From positions 58,789 through 122,788 of the forward strand of contig JBBPTG010000077.1 in the NCBI GenBank assembly GCA_038093975.1: DNA of 64,000 nt. Direction: 5' to 3'. Origin of the DNA: Chalciporus piperatus. Lineage: Eukaryota; Basidiomycota; Agaricomycetes; Boletales; Boletaceae. Position 1 is the first letter of the stretch. Each line of letters opens with the position of its first letter. Position numbers and translations under genes: made by a program. The notes below the pieces were generated by a model that was not told the DNA's origin, made no database searches, and saw nothing but the letters and a program-made list of their open reading frames with translations. Positions 1 through 12,621 of this stretch are shown here, piece by piece.

Positions 1-3000
1 TACCTTGACACGGTTTTGCATACGTTGAGTTCGCCTATAGGAATTCTTGTCTCCAGAAGAACTGATGCAAAGCAAATCCAGGAAGAAGCTCGTGTTAACG
101 GGAGCAGCTCGTTTCAACTCCAAACCAAAACTCGGGCTTGCATTCTTAGAAGAGAACAAACTCATATACTCTGACCTCTCTCCAGAGGTGACACGGACAA
201 AGAGTTTGGCAAGGTTCCTCAAGAGCTGCACTCTTCTAGACAAACGGTTACTCGGGGACTACTTGTCCAAAGCCGACAATCTGGATTTGCTAAAGGAGTT
301 CATGAATTTGTTCGACTTCAAAGACGTGAGTGACCTCTCTTTCAACAAGCGTGGCTGACTGGCGCATACGTCCACAGAAACCGGTGGTAGATGCCATGCG
401 AGAGATGCTTGAAACGCTCAGACTTCCTGGAGAGGCTCAGCAAATCGACCGTATAGCAGAGACATTCGCTACAGTTTACTTTGCCACAAAGCCCGGTATG
501 TAGGACGTCTTCGACACGACTCGATCGCTAATGTTTGTTGATCAATCCCAGCGGAAATCAAGATACAGGATGCTGTCTATGTGCTTGCGTTTTCTATCAT
601 CATGCTCAACACGGACCTCCACAACTCGCAGATTCGGGTGAGCTTGGTTGATCCTGTATTCACTCTCAGATAACTCATGATCATGTAGAAACGAATGTCG
701 ATAGAAGATTACCAACGGAATCTAAGAGGACAGAATGATGGAGAAAACTTCTCACCCGAGTTTCTAGTACGGATTACCCTGCCCCTCATTTACTCTGATT
801 GACCTTGTCCAGCAAAGCATTTATGACTCCATACGCAAACGTGAAATTATTATGCCGGGGGAGCATACTGGTCAACTCGGGTTTGAATACGCATGGAAAG
901 AGCTGCTTACTCGTTCGCGTCAATCAGGTCCGTGTCCAGCCCTCTTTGATGTGTTCGTGACTAAGGTTGCACTGTAGGACGCTTCATGACGTGCAACTCC
1001 GCACTCTTCGATCTTGACATGTTCAGGACGGTATGGAAGCCGGTCATATCTGCCATTGCCCATGCCTTTATCACATTTGATGATGAATATGTGATTGAGC
1101 GCGCAATATCTGGGTTCCGTCAATGTGCCACGCTTGCAGGGCATTTCAATCTGCCAGATGTCTTTGATTTCGTTGTCGTTTCGCTCTCACAAGCCACCGG
1201 CCTCTTGTCAGAGAACCTACCCGCTCACGTCCCCAACTATCCGGTGGTCGAGGTGGAAGGACATTCTGTCACTGTTTCCTCGCTCTCTGTCAAGTTTGGT
1301 ACAAATTTCAAGGGACAGCTGGCCGCGGTGGTGTTATTCAACATCGTCAACGGAAATGGCAATGCACTTCGTGAAGGCTGGACGCAAGTGAGACGTGTGT
1401 TTTCACAGTCGTCACTCCGGAACTAAATTCCGCTATAGATTTTTGAGATGTTCGAGAATCTCTTCATGCATTCCTTGCTCCCCACAAGGATGTTACAGAT
1501 GGAGGACTTCCTTGGTGGTGTGACGATGATACCACTACGCGGTGCTCAACCTTCGCGACCAGCTCCAAGGAGCGATGGCGGCGGCCTTCTTTCAGCCTTG
1601 TCATCATATCTCATGACCCCCTACAGTGCAAGTTCTGATAATCTCGTACCTGAAGCCACGGACCAAGAGATAGAGAATACGCTATGCACGATTGATTGTA
1701 TTGCATCCTGCCGCCTAGACGAGCTTTACGCGCAGATCGTGTAAGTGCATGCCGATGACATAGTTCTACTCATCTGACTAATCTCCAGGAAACTGGATTC
1801 TGAGGCCCTGGTTGCTGCCATCAGAGCGCTCGAGGCTCTTGCACACGAGAGAACTATTGCGAGATTGAAACAGGAGTCAGACGACGTTTCCAGCCCGTAC
1901 AACGGAGTAACCGATGGGACCTATGTACTGCCCTACGATCCTGCTGCTGTCTTCCTGCTGGAAACGATGGTGAGCATTGCATGTCATACCACCCAGTGTA
2001 TCGAGGAACTATGGTGGGTTTGTGTTCTCCTGAACGTGCGTCTGTAACTGAATCTTGCGCGTTTCTAGGCCGGTTATCTTCGAACACCTATCGGCGCTGT
2101 TATCGTCTTCGACTCACTATAGTGTGCTACTCATTGAGCGAGCCGTCGTTGCACTTCTGCGTCTTGCTTTGATTTTGGTTCAAAAGGTGAGTGATGATGC
2201 GCCTACTCGAACTGCACTTGATTGCAAACAATGTCTGGAACCAAGGGTGCTTTGCGCGACCAACTCTACATATCGCTCGACCTGATTGCCAACTTACCAC
2301 CTTCCGTTGCGAATTCTGTTTCCGAGCATGTGGTTGCAGGCGTAAACTTGATTCTCCAACATACTGCCATCGCTAGGTGAGCATTCGTCGTCTGCTAAAG
2401 TAGTTGACGGTTATTGACGGCCGACTCTAGCACACAAACAGAATGGACCGTGATCTTTGCGACGCTCCGTTCAACGATCTCGAATCCTGAGGCAGCTCGG
2501 TCCACTTTTGACATCGTCACGAGTTTCGCTTCGGAAGGGCAGGGCCAACGGATAACTCCAGACAACTTCTCTGCTGTCTTGTCCCTCCTGGACGACTTTG
2601 CAACCGCCGCAGCTGCATCGATACCGCTTCAGCAACCAAGACCTCGCCGAGCACAGCAGCAGCCTCCTGCGGAGTGAGTACCATCTCATCTGTTTTCCTC
2701 AGCCGCTCATCCCATGTGCCAGTTCTCCCCCAATTGATCGCGGACGCAAGGCCGTTGATCTCACATTCGACTTGAAGAGGTTCATGGTACCTTTTGCGGA
2801 ATCTACAAAGTTGCAACCCGGACAAGGTGAGCGGCCCCTTCCAGACCGTGGAAGTTGCGGCTGACATTTTCGATAGTTTGGCGGCAGTACTGTCTCCCGG
2901 TAATCTCGTCTTTAGGCAGACAATCGACAAACCCGTCGCGACTCGTTCGAAACACTGCCATCAACCAACTACAGCGCCTCTTGCTCGGCCCTCAGCTTGT

Positions 3001-3553
3001 CTATGACGAAACGGACCACGGCCAAGTGGAAGAGATTTTCAACAGCGTGATTTTCCCTATCCTGGACGAGCTCCTCAAACCTCAGGTATACCTCGTCGAT
3101 CCCCAAGGCATGTCAGAGACTCGATTGCGGGCATCTGCATTGCTTTGCAAGGTCTTCATGCACTTTGAGGTGCGGGATAGCCATCGAAAGACTGATATCA
3201 GGATTTTGTGGATCGAGATCCTAGACTTGCTCGATCGTCTGATCAGCGCGGAGAAGAGTGGACAGTTTGTATGTCCCATGTTTGTTCTGCGAATCCTACG
3301 ACAGTACTGACCCAAGCATGTATAGTATGAAGCCGTTTCCGAATCACTCAAGAATGTGGTCTTGGTGATGAATGCTGCGAGTATCCTGGTCCCGCCGCCT
3401 GCTTCGGAGGACAACCGGGACGAGCAGCAGCGCACTCTGTGGACTGCAACGCAAGCAAGACTGGAGCGGTTCTTGCCAGGATTCTTGTCGGAGGTTGTCC
3501 CTGCACCTCAGCCGGTGTCTACAGCCGACCCGAAACTGGCTGCCCAGCGCTGA
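1..3553 (+). CDS. Sec7-domain ARF guanine nucleotide exchange factor (GBF1/Gea family), 5' end outside window
   Basis: Large Golgi ARF-GEFs load GTP on Arf1 to start COPI coat assembly at the early Golgi. The reading frame enters the window just after what looks like an intron end (ctatag at about 35-40). It then carries a Sec7 domain over about 90-950, with [19 protein letters not shown], the glutamate-finger motif [11 protein letters not shown] (about 421-453) and [12 protein letters not shown] (about 591-622), in exons split by short introns. The rest (about 985-3553) is the long helical C-terminal part typical of GBF1/Gea rather than of the short cytohesins. It ends in a charged tail with TGA at 3551-3553. 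The first in-window codons lack a true ATG, so the start and the N-terminal DCB/HUS regions lie to the left. The family call is firm; exon edges are approximate. Confidence 0.93.
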
Positions 3554-3660
3554 ACGAGATCAAAAATAGTTGTATTTTCTGTAAGACCACAAAATAATCT
3601 GACATTTATGGGAACACAATACTAGGGACCTGCTGGGAACAAGAGAATACACGAACATCT

Positions 3661-4703
3661 TCAGAAGAACTTCATCTTGGACGTGCTGTTGGGTGTATGA
3701 TGAGCAACAACATATCGGGACATCTAATCAATGAAGCGAAATTACATACCGAATGCGAGAGTAAACTCCAGCAAGGATGAAACATGGCGCAACAGAATAT
3801 GCCAACAACCTCACCAATGACTCGCTGTGAGCGGTGACCCAGTCAGACCAAGCGCCTCCGAGGTATGCGGTGAACAAGACGGTCGGGAAAAGGAGATATC
3901 CTGACAGCCTAGGAACCAGACTGTATGTCAGCTCGGAGTAGATGACGCGACATTGTAAGTCTACCTATGAAATTTCCACATCGCTTTGGCTTTCATTCCT
4001 CCACCCCAGAAAGCGCCGCCGAACCAGACTGTTGAGCCCCCAACAAGGAGTTGAACGACCAACCACAGAGTAGCGATAATTCCGAATGTCTATGATGTGC
4101 ATGAGCAACCAAGGAGTCGAGGACGAATTCAACACACGCACACCGTGCCAAGTGGTGAAATGCTCTTTGCCATGACTCGCTTTCACGTAGATCATGATCA
4201 ACGTTCCGGCGAGAATGAGGGGGACACCGAGAACGGCGGCGCCGATTTTGTGCCGTTCAAGACCAGCAGCCTTGGTTCGGGGTTGAGAGGTGGGCTGGAG
4301 GGTCAGAATACCTTTACACAACGATGGAGTTTTGCAGTCAGCGCTTAAAGAACGGGGGTGGAGAGGGTGCGCACTGCGCACGTACTGTAGGTAACGCAAG
4401 CGATGGCCAGGCTTTGCAAGAGAGGGTGATACTTGAACCAACCGAGCGAAGTCGGGTCGTTACTGAAGACGATAGCCCATGTCACCACCACGAAGACCTG
4501 GCAGTACGAAAAAGATTGTCAGATACGCGACGTCGTCGTCCCACAACAGGGGGCACGATATCTTACAGAGACCGAAGCCTGGCGAAAAAGAAAGGATTAA
4601 ATGCGAACGAAGGAACGACCAGAGCGCTCAGACGCACCCAAACGACAATACCCGCTGACGCGTCGCCTTCGCGGCCTTCTGGCTTGACAGCATCAGAACC
4701 CAT
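3661..4703 (-). CDS. Cytochrome b561-domain transmembrane protein
   Basis: Predicted multi-pass membrane haem protein of the b561 type, which moves electrons across a membrane, often from ascorbate. Several histidines sit in typical places: GWFKYHPLLQSLAIAC, AGLERHKIGAAVLG, HGKEHFTTWHGV and WKFHRLSGYLLFP. The last is created by splicing an intron near 3911-3968. Hydrophobic segments lie between them (VFVVVTWAIVF, GVPLILAGTLIMIYV, LLFPTVLFTAYLGG). I chose ATG 4703 (MGSDAV), just ahead of the first membrane segment; an in-frame ATG at 4829 would add a 42-residue acidic leader. A final intron (gtatgt...acag) gives the end SRIRTSKMKFF with stop at 3661. Reading through it would give a short alternative end. 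The physiological donor and acceptor cannot be told from sequence. Confidence 0.85.
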
Positions 4704-5387
4704 GGTTGGCAGTCTAAGAGTGTCAGAATCGGAGACTTCAAGCGAAAGTAATCCTTGCTGTTCTTCAACAACCTGCAGTTCAAGTTCTTCGTGAGCATTG
4801 TGGGTCGGTTCGGTGGTCGACAGGACCATCGCGTAGTAAGTTTGTACAACTTATCAACGCATACCACATAATACCGCACATACTGTAATTCGCTCGGAGC
4901 TAGAGTGCACACTGCCCGTTTCATTCCTGAACTATGCTCCCAATGGCAGTCTGACAACGCTGCGGACAGTCAACGGCATCTGGATGACCGAGCAAGTTGC
5001 AGGTATCGCAAGCGAATAACTTGGCAAATATCGACATCCCAGCATCTTGTCGGCATAATGAATTTATCATGTCGCAGGTCGCGAAATTAATATCAGGGCC
5101 AACGAAGCTTCCACGCCGCCGGCTTTAACACGCTAGAGCCTCAGTAAAAAAAATTCCATTTAGGATCAACAAACAGCCCGGTGGAAAACATTGATAATTA
5201 GCTGATTAAAACAACACTATAAGTCAGCAAATACAGCAAGCATAGCAACTTAAACAACATGAGAACGGGGTCAGAACATGGCGTGCAAACGAAGTGACAG
5301 AAAGAAGCGGAAACCTGCAAATTACAAAGCCCTGAAAACAAATATCTTCCTAGATCCACACGTAGCTTTGATGTCCAAGTGACCACG
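4704..5387. other. Gap upstream of the b561 gene
   Basis: Leader and promoter of the minus-strand b561 gene plus the 3' flank of the next minus-strand gene. It has AT-rich patches (about 5030-5100 and 5140-5240). Short open frames here show no family motif. I saw no tRNA-like or repeat structure. Confidence 0.5.
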
Positions 5388-7137
5388 TCACTGGTCCAGT
5401 CGGGGCCATGACCCTTCTTCCTTCCATTTTTCGACGACCTCTCGCAAGGTTTCGTGGTCAAACAATGGGCGTTTGAGTTGATATCCAATGACGGTCTTGA
5501 TCTTCGCATTGCTGTAAGCCACCTTGTGTTTAGATAATGCAAATCTGTCCATGTATGCGTTCAATGGCGTGTGTGTTATTGGTGGGTTCGAGTTCTGAAG
5601 CATTTCCGTCCAAGTTCCCACATGATGTTCATTAATTTCCTCGACCAGATCATCAAGCTTGAGCTAATGGGCATCAAACGTCAGCGTCAGGAACCACTAT
5701 CGCACGACGGGGCGAAGAAAGTGCGGTACCTTGGCCATTGTTGTCTCAAAGTTCGAGTAGAACTCATAGGTGGTTCCGAAATATTCGGTGATCATCAAAC
5801 CCCCCTTTGCCAGTGTCGTCTCGGAGTCATCCACTAGATTAAATAGCGGAGCGATGGGTTTATCGTCCGGTGAGCACGCCCCATCCACCTCCTTGACCTT
5901 GCTCTTTTGATTATGGAAGGGTATCTTCTCTCCAGCGAGAGAGTTGGCTTGTTGACGGCCATGTTGATTCATCCACCCTGCACACGCCCATAATGCGCCT
6001 GCGACGTCCTCGACGTGAACGGTGTGGACAGGTTCCTTTCCTGGACCCCATCTAGATATGCAAGTCAGGAGTTATCATAAATAAAAGAGGGACACGCTTA
6101 CATCGTTTTCATCGGTTTCTGCATATACCCATATATCGATGCGACGGTAATGACCAAGGGATCTTAACGCTGTGTCAGCATCCTAGAACCCAAAGAATTG
6201 TGATGTCTCTCACAAAGGCCCCACTCCACATATGGACCGTACACGAAGCCGCACCGGAGAATGACAAGGTTAAGCCTTGCGGGGAGTGAGCGCATTTCCA
6301 AGACTGAGTATTTCAAGAGGACTTACCCTTCAATGGACGCCAGCATGCGCAGTGTCTCATGCCACCAAACGTCAAGTGGTCTTACAGGTTTGACATCCTC
6401 TTTCTCGTCATGGGAACCCTTATCAGACGATTCATACACGGGTTGTTGTAGGCGCAAATATGCCTTCACGTTCCGCTTTGCAGCCTCCAAAGCAATATTG
6501 CGGGCAACCGTGAATGTTAACTGGATCGCGATCTGTATACGAAGAGGTATGATGGACGACGTTGATAAAGAAACAAGTGGAACATACGACTTCTCCGCGA
6601 TCGTGGTTGACTTCACCAGTGAGATCAAACACGTATGAATAAGGCGCCTGTCCCGCGAGGGGATCGAACGCGGAAGCAACAGCGGCTTATATGATTTAGA
6701 CGGATATGTATGGGAATGACAGCTCGCTTACTGGGAACGGTGAGGTTTGCCTGACGGTATTCAACATTTGGCTGAGCAAGAACTTTTGGGAAGTCTGCCC
6801 CCAGGTAGCTGTGGGGTGATCAGTCAAGCAATGTTTGAGATGGAAAGATTGCACTCACGTCGTTGGGGGAGAGACAGAGAATTTATCGACTATGCGTAGG
6901 TGCTGAATACATAGGAAGGATGGGAATGAATGAATGAGAGTTTGGCTAGGAATATCGAAGCATACCGAAACGAGACGCTCTCCCTCTAGGGGAACTAGAA
7001 GGGTAGCGAGCGCGCGGGAGAAAGTATTTAGACCACCTGAAAAGAATCGGGCATTGATGGGTATGGGTGAGATGGAATGAGGATAATAAAACCGTACCGA
7101 ATATGATAGCATTGGGCTTGTCTGAACTGGAAGACAT
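5388..7137 (-). CDS. NAD(P)-binding epimerase/dehydratase-like protein (extended SDR type)
   Basis: Start MSSSSDKPNAIIFG: a hydrophobic strand runs into GGLNTFSRALATLLVPLEGE, a Rossmann nucleotide-binding start that departs from the usual GxxGxxG. Later exons read LRIVDKFSVSPPTTYLGADF, then SYVFDLTGEV, a long segment with ILRCGFVYGPY followed by HTVHVEDVAGALWACAGW, and the end VVEKWKEEGSWPRLDQ. The order (Rossmann strand, central region, VYGP-like and VHVEDVA motifs) fits the NAD-dependent epimerase/3-beta-HSD-like superfamily. The substrate is unknown. At least five short introns interrupt the gene. Start ATG at 7135-7137; a longer in-frame start at 7215 would add a leader with no match to the fold. 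Family superclass is likely; a precise function is not claimed. Confidence 0.8.
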
Positions 7138-7626
7138 GGTGGAGTGGAGGGAGGGTATTTCGTGCACGATCAATTCTGACGGTGAGGCCTTTATACTTGC
7201 ACGTCGCGGAGGCAACCAGATCGAGATTCGAGTGGTTACGTAATGACTGGATCAACGGAAGCTGATGTACACTCAAGTGGATGGAATCCAAGTCAATTCT
7301 CTTCTAAGTAATCGACTAGAGTGCCAGCATCAATATTACCGTATCGCGGGCTGAGGCAAACCATGCTATTATTGACGTCTCGGAAATGGGAATTCTAGGC
7401 AGGGAAGACCGCCACCAGAAAACTGTTTGTTGACCGAGTGAATTGGATTGTCCGTACCCGCACAGGAACGGAAAACATGAAATTTAAATCGACAATTGCA
7501 ATCAACACAAATATGGAGAGAAATGACGTATGCCGGCGGTGTACCCCCGTTCCTCATCCCTCCGCGCCCACAAACGGTGCCGAGTGACCCTGCATCACCA
7601 TTCACTTCATTCGTCCGAATTCCACT
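7138..7626. other. Gap between two minus-strand genes
   Basis: Promoter side of the epimerase-like gene (right of 7137) and 3' flank of the dehydrogenase gene (left of 7627). The open frame at 7369-7605 on the minus strand has no recognisable motif and I do not accept it as a gene. No RNA gene or repeat seen. Confidence 0.5.
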
Positions 7627-8799
7627 CAGAGGTCCTTCAAGTGCACGTATACAGATGAGAAATCTTTGTTCGCAAGGTCTGGCCGACGCTCAATCACTTC
7701 CGCGTACAATGCCTTGGCTGCTTCACCCAGTGGGAGGGAACTGCTGCTGGCGCTCGCGATGTTCGTAGCGAGATCCATATCCTAGCGCCATAGATAAATC
7801 ACCACATTGACAGGCACAATTGATCTAATCACCTTTAGCATTAAAGCTGTTGCGAACCCTCCTTGGTAGTCTCTTTCACAGGGTGGCGATTTGTCCGGAA
7901 GCGAAGACGGTACCGGATTGTTAACAGAAGAAGCCCAACAGCCACCAGTGGAGCTGTTGATCACCCCAGCAAGCACAGCAGGGTCTAGACCCAATTTCTG
8001 TCCGAGAAGCATGGCTTCCCCGACCACGATCTGCTGCACTCCTAGCACAAGATTATTGCAGATCTTCGCGCCCAGTCCCGCTCCAGAGGGACCGCAATGA
8101 ATGATCCGCCTCCCCATCAGCTCTAAAATAGGCTGTGCCCGGTGAAATGATGTTTCCGTCCCACCAACGAGGAAGGAGAGGGAGCCGGCCTTGGCACCGG
8201 TAACGCCTAACTTCTGTCAAGTGAGTAGAGCTGTACATCCGGAGAATGGTGAACGGACCTCCTGATACGGGTGCATCAATCATTTCTGCGCCTGTCCGGA
8301 TGACATTGCCGGCAACCTGACGTGCGACGTCTACATCCAGTGTCGTGGAGTCGATGAACAAAGAACTCTGTGATCCGGCAACCTTCAAGGTTTGCAATGC
8401 GGGTATAATTCCGTTTGCCTCGCAGTACACAGCCTTGACCTGAGGCGAAGAGGGCAGCATAGTTACGACTGTCTCGGAAGAGTGTACTGCTCTAGCGAAT
8501 GGAAGATGCCATGCGTGAGCTGATCGCAGGGAGCTGCCTTAGTGAGAATGGACATACTCCTCTGGTGTTTGGGCGATGTCGATCTTCGCGCCAGGGAACT
8601 GTTTGAGGAAGTTCTGACGGAACGTTACTGCACTCTCCGGCAATGCGTCGCACACAACGAACTGTGCATCAGCAGACTGTGCGAGCTTCTTAGAGAAAAG
8701 GTTGTAGGCCATCTCTGATCCCATGCGACCGAGCCCAATGAACGCAGTGCTCTTTGCACGCACGATTCGAGAGTCAAGTACGCGTAGGGTTGGCCTCAT
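7627..8799 (-). CDS. 3-hydroxyisobutyrate dehydrogenase
   Basis: Mitochondrial enzyme of valine breakdown; it oxidises 3-hydroxyisobutyrate to methylmalonate semialdehyde with NAD+. The N-terminus (MRPTLRVLDSRIVRAKS) is basic and hydroxyl-rich like a mitochondrial presequence. The family motifs follow in order: dinucleotide site GLGRMGSEMAYNLF, then FIDSTTLDVDVARQVA, substrate motif DAPVSGG, SFLVGGTE, and GPSGAGLGAKICNN with the catalytic lysine. The all-alpha C-terminal domain ends SSVYVHLKDL. Start ATG at 8797-8799, stop TGA at 7627-7629. Several short introns separate these motifs. All catalytic motifs are present, so the gene looks functional. Confidence 0.93.
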
Positions 8800-9014
8800 C
8801 GTGAGCTAAGTTTGAGAGCGAAGAACAGTGGGTTCAGACAAAGAAAAGACTGTAGACGCGCAAGTTCGTAACTCGTCCCGACCAACTGGAAGACCCGCCC
8901 GATTTCAAGCGGGGAAATGACAAGCTGTCATGGCTGACTAATCGGCGAGTAGATGTACGCTTGTGACACTGACAGTCGTTTTGGTGTCGAGAGGTCATTA
9001 TCATTGCAGGCACG

Positions 9015-12000
9015 ATGCTTGCTGCAGCAACGTCCTTTTTCTCTCGGACAGCAATATCCCAGTCCTACAACATTGGCCCACAGAATGGCAGTCGCTCGTC
9101 AACACCGACGCCCTCGGGATCTTCAGCTCCTAGTGTACATACCATGAGCACTGTCCCAGTCAGAGTCGGTCTATGGAGGGTCCAAGGGGCGACCCACAAG
9201 GTCACGAACAAACGCGTGTCGGTTTGGACATTCGACAAACGGGCAGAGATGGAGGGCCTCGGTCCTCTTTCCAGAGAACGCGTCTTGGAGGTTTTGAAGG
9301 CCGAGGTACTTCATGCAGTCCCCGTTGGTGTAGGCGTGTATAACTGAACGTATCCCCCAGGCTTCTGCTCTGAGTAAACTACGTCATCCGTCCATTCTTG
9401 GTATGCTATCTCTGCTAGGTGACCTCCGTCCTACTGACAGGGTAACACGAAGAGATGGCCGAACCTCTCGAAGAAACTCGTAGCGAGCTCATCTTTGCAA
9501 CAGAACCACTACTGTCACCCTTGGATATATCGATACCACGAGGATCTCATTACCTTCCTATCGTCGAGCTCGATGAAATCGAGGTTCGTGGTGGTATCCT
9601 GTCTGTGTAACCAGCATCTCATCTTCAGCCAGATCCAGAAGGGCATTCTCCAGTTATGCAAGGGATTATCATTCCTACATTCATCCGCAAAGTTGATACA
9701 TTCAAATCTGAAACCCGAATGCATCATTATCAATGAAGCCGTACGCCCAGGTTCCTATTCAAAGACATAGCTTTTTAGCTGATGCGGCGAATTGCCTTAG
9801 GGTGATTGGAAAATATCCGGATTAGGCCTGACTATTCCTCTGACAACCGCTGATGGGTCACCCACGCGGTGGGAGTTTCCAGGGTTCGATGGCCGAGTTC
9901 CGTCCTACATCCAGCGTTCATTCGATTACATTGGTATCTTGATATCCGTTTCTGATTGATAGTGTCAAGCTAAAGTCTCGCAACAGCTCCGGAATATGCT
10001 TTGGACGAAGTCCTCGTCACTGCGTCCGACATGTATTCGCTCGGCGCTGTGATATATGCTGTACACTGTAAAAGTAAACCGCCTTTTCAAAACCACGGGG
10101 GTCTCGGCGGCCTTCGCGACAATGCTGGTCGGCCAGTTCCAGATATAGGTCAACTAGACACGGACCTCCAGGGTATATCTTCTCTTATAGCTTCTTTGTC
10201 TTAGCCGAGCTTGATGTCTGGCATCACCAGATCTCTTACGGTCACTCATTACGCGAGGGTCTCAGAGTAGACCTACTCCGACCACTCTTCCTTCTCATCC
10301 CTTCTTCTCCTCGCTACCAATATCCACGTTGAACTTCTTGGATCGTTCAAACTTTACGGCAAAGACACGAGAAGAGAAGATAACGTTTATGAGAGGTCTC
10401 ACCAGCGTTTTGAGTAGATTCTCAGAAGGGTTGAGAATACGAAAGATATTGCCGTCGCTGCTCGAAGAGGTTTGATATTCTGTCATAGCTCTACTCATCC
10501 TCGCTGATATGGACCCTAGATGAAAGACACGCATCTTCTTCCCTACATCTTACCTAATGTTTTCGCGATCTCCAACATTCTGTCGGCCCCTCAGTTTGCA
10601 CAACTTGTTCTGCCCAGTCTCAAACCCCTGTTTGTTGTCAAAGATCCACCACAAAATATGCTGACATTGCTGGATAATCTTGAAATGCTCCAGAGCAAGA
10701 CTGAAAAGGGAGTATTCCGGGAACGTGAGTGTGAAGTTCGGATGTTCTTCCCTGGTGGGCTAACACTCTGAAGAGGTGATGCCGCTTGTGTACAATGCTC
10801 TAGAGTCCGAACACGCCGTGGTGAGTACATCGCTATCTTTCGGGCACGACTTATGACCAGGTTTCTGAAGGTTCAAGAGCGGGCCTTAGGAGCGGTCCCT
10901 AACTTATGTGAAACCATTGATTATGCGGAAGTATCCGGTGTATTGTTCCCCCAGGTAGCGGTAAGCTTGAAACCCCTGTGTCATCGGGTGTGCAATGTAC
11001 TCATATCTGTCCAGTTGGTGTTTACCAAGACAAGGATACTTTCAGTCAAAGTTGCCACTTTGGTGACGTTCCTGAGTATGGTGAAAACTCTTGATCAGGT
11101 AGGTTGCATTTGTTCTATTGCATCCAACGTACACCAAATGAAAATGCTGTTAGACAAATTTGACGCAAAAGCTATGCCCATTGCTGTCAAAAATTCGAAC
11201 TAGAGAGCCAGCTGTGATGGTACGTTTCGCGTCACTGCGCCTCCACTGCCGGTTGATGTACCCCTTTCTGTAGATGGCCACCCTTTCCGTCCAAGCAGCG
11301 ATGGGCTTCAAAATAGATAGAGAAGCGGTGGCCACCCTTGTCCTTCCGCAGCTCTGGGGGATGTCGATGGGTCCTTGTAAGCTGACTACCCCTGCGCTGA
11401 GTTTTCCCGCTCACCTTCGTATGAACATGTAGTGTTGAATATCGACCAATTTCAGCGTTTCATGACAGTCATCCGCGGCCTCGGGGAACGAGTCGAGAAG
11501 GAACACAATCAATTCCTACGAGACTCGCAGCGTATAGAAGATCGTTCTGCGATCGCTGACGGCGTTGCAGCGCCAGCGTTCAAGACAGGTGTTGATTTCG
11601 AGACCCTGGTTGGGCGCGCCAACACCAACATTAAACCCGATACAGTCATTGACAGTTCGAAGAACTGGGAAGACGATGTTTGGGGTAGCATTTTCAACAG
11701 TTCTCCTGAGGTTAGCTCTCCAGACTAGTCTATGGCGCAACGGATATTTAACAGGTACTACAGATTCCTGGGCAATCCTTTGCAGCACCGCCCGCAACTG
11801 CCACCCCACCAGCAGCTGCACCCGCTCAGCTGCCCCAAACCCACTCTCTACCTTCATCGCCACGACTTGCTACTAATGGAAAGTTATCACGACCCCAACG
11901 GCTTGGTGCCAAACCAATAGCCTCGACGTCATTCGATAGGTCGGCCAGCTCAACACAAGCACATACGAGTCAACCTCACCGTATTTCGAGCCCGCCTTCG

Positions 12001-12288
12001 CAACCAACGCACCCCACGTCTTTCCCGCCTCCACCTCTCGGGGCTCCACCGAAGCCCAATTACAACCTATCTCTTTCCGACCTGTCATCCTCGCCCAGTT
12101 ATACCGCACCGAACTATACCCCTTCTATGCCGATTATGTCTTCACATCCCATGACATCACCTCCAGTACATACCGCACCGCTTTCCATGGGATCCATGAT
12201 GACGCCGATGCAGCCCAACCGCACTGTCGCTACTACGAACAAACCGGTGACGAAGGATGATTGGGGTGACTTCGATCCTCTCAAGTAA
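9015..12288 (+). CDS. SCYL2: SCY1-like pseudokinase, SCYL2 group
   Basis: SCYL proteins are catalytically weak kinase-like adaptors in clathrin and Golgi/endosome traffic. N-terminal exons (9015-9350) read MLAAATSFFSRTAISQSYNI and LWRVQGATHKVTNKRVSVW, a degenerate kinase N-lobe. The catalytic loop is IHSNLKPECIIIN, with HSN in place of HRD. The activation segment begins GDWKISGLGLTIPL, with GLG in place of DFG. A segment ending SHPFFSSLPISTLNFLDR leads into an alpha-solenoid (LPSLLEE..., LPYILPNVFAISNIL, VPNLCETIDYAEVSGVLFPQV). The tail is Pro/Ser-rich and ends VTKDDWGDFDPLK with TAA at 12286-12288. Start ATG 9015. More than ten short introns are needed to join the frames. Both catalytic motifs are lost, as is typical for the group. 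Confidence 0.9.
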
Positions 12289-12621
12289 TCCTGGATGTAT
12301 CGTGGTGTTTGTTGGCTATCTACGCTTTTCGTATCATATCTCGAGCAATAGAACTGTTAGTGCTTGGCTGACAGGGGTAGTTTGTGCGTGTTTGGTTCGC
12401 AATATGTGCTGCGTCAGAGTTTCGTTTTCGGACTTTGAGCGGGTTATGAGTGTTCGACACCGTCGACGGCTAGAAGTTGGCTAGAAACTTCACATCGTCT
12501 CGTTCTAATCTCTGTATTCTGGCTGGACCACCTTATATCTTCATCGACTTCATCTCTTGTTTATCTACTCCACCGAATACCCCGCTGATCCTCTGACTGG
12601 TCTCGCATCAAAGTAACCATT
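12289..12621. other. Gap between SCYL2-like and ITFG1-like genes
   Basis: 3' flank of the SCYL2-like gene and promoter of the next gene. A pyrimidine-rich stretch lies just before ATG 12622 (about 12535-12570). The 75-codon frame at 12257-12484 overlaps the previous stop and shows nothing recognisable. Confidence 0.5.

Noticed and set aside
4324..4794. 156-codon plus-strand open frame over the b561 gene
   Set aside because: Antisense to b561 exons; low-complexity Ser/Arg end; no motif.
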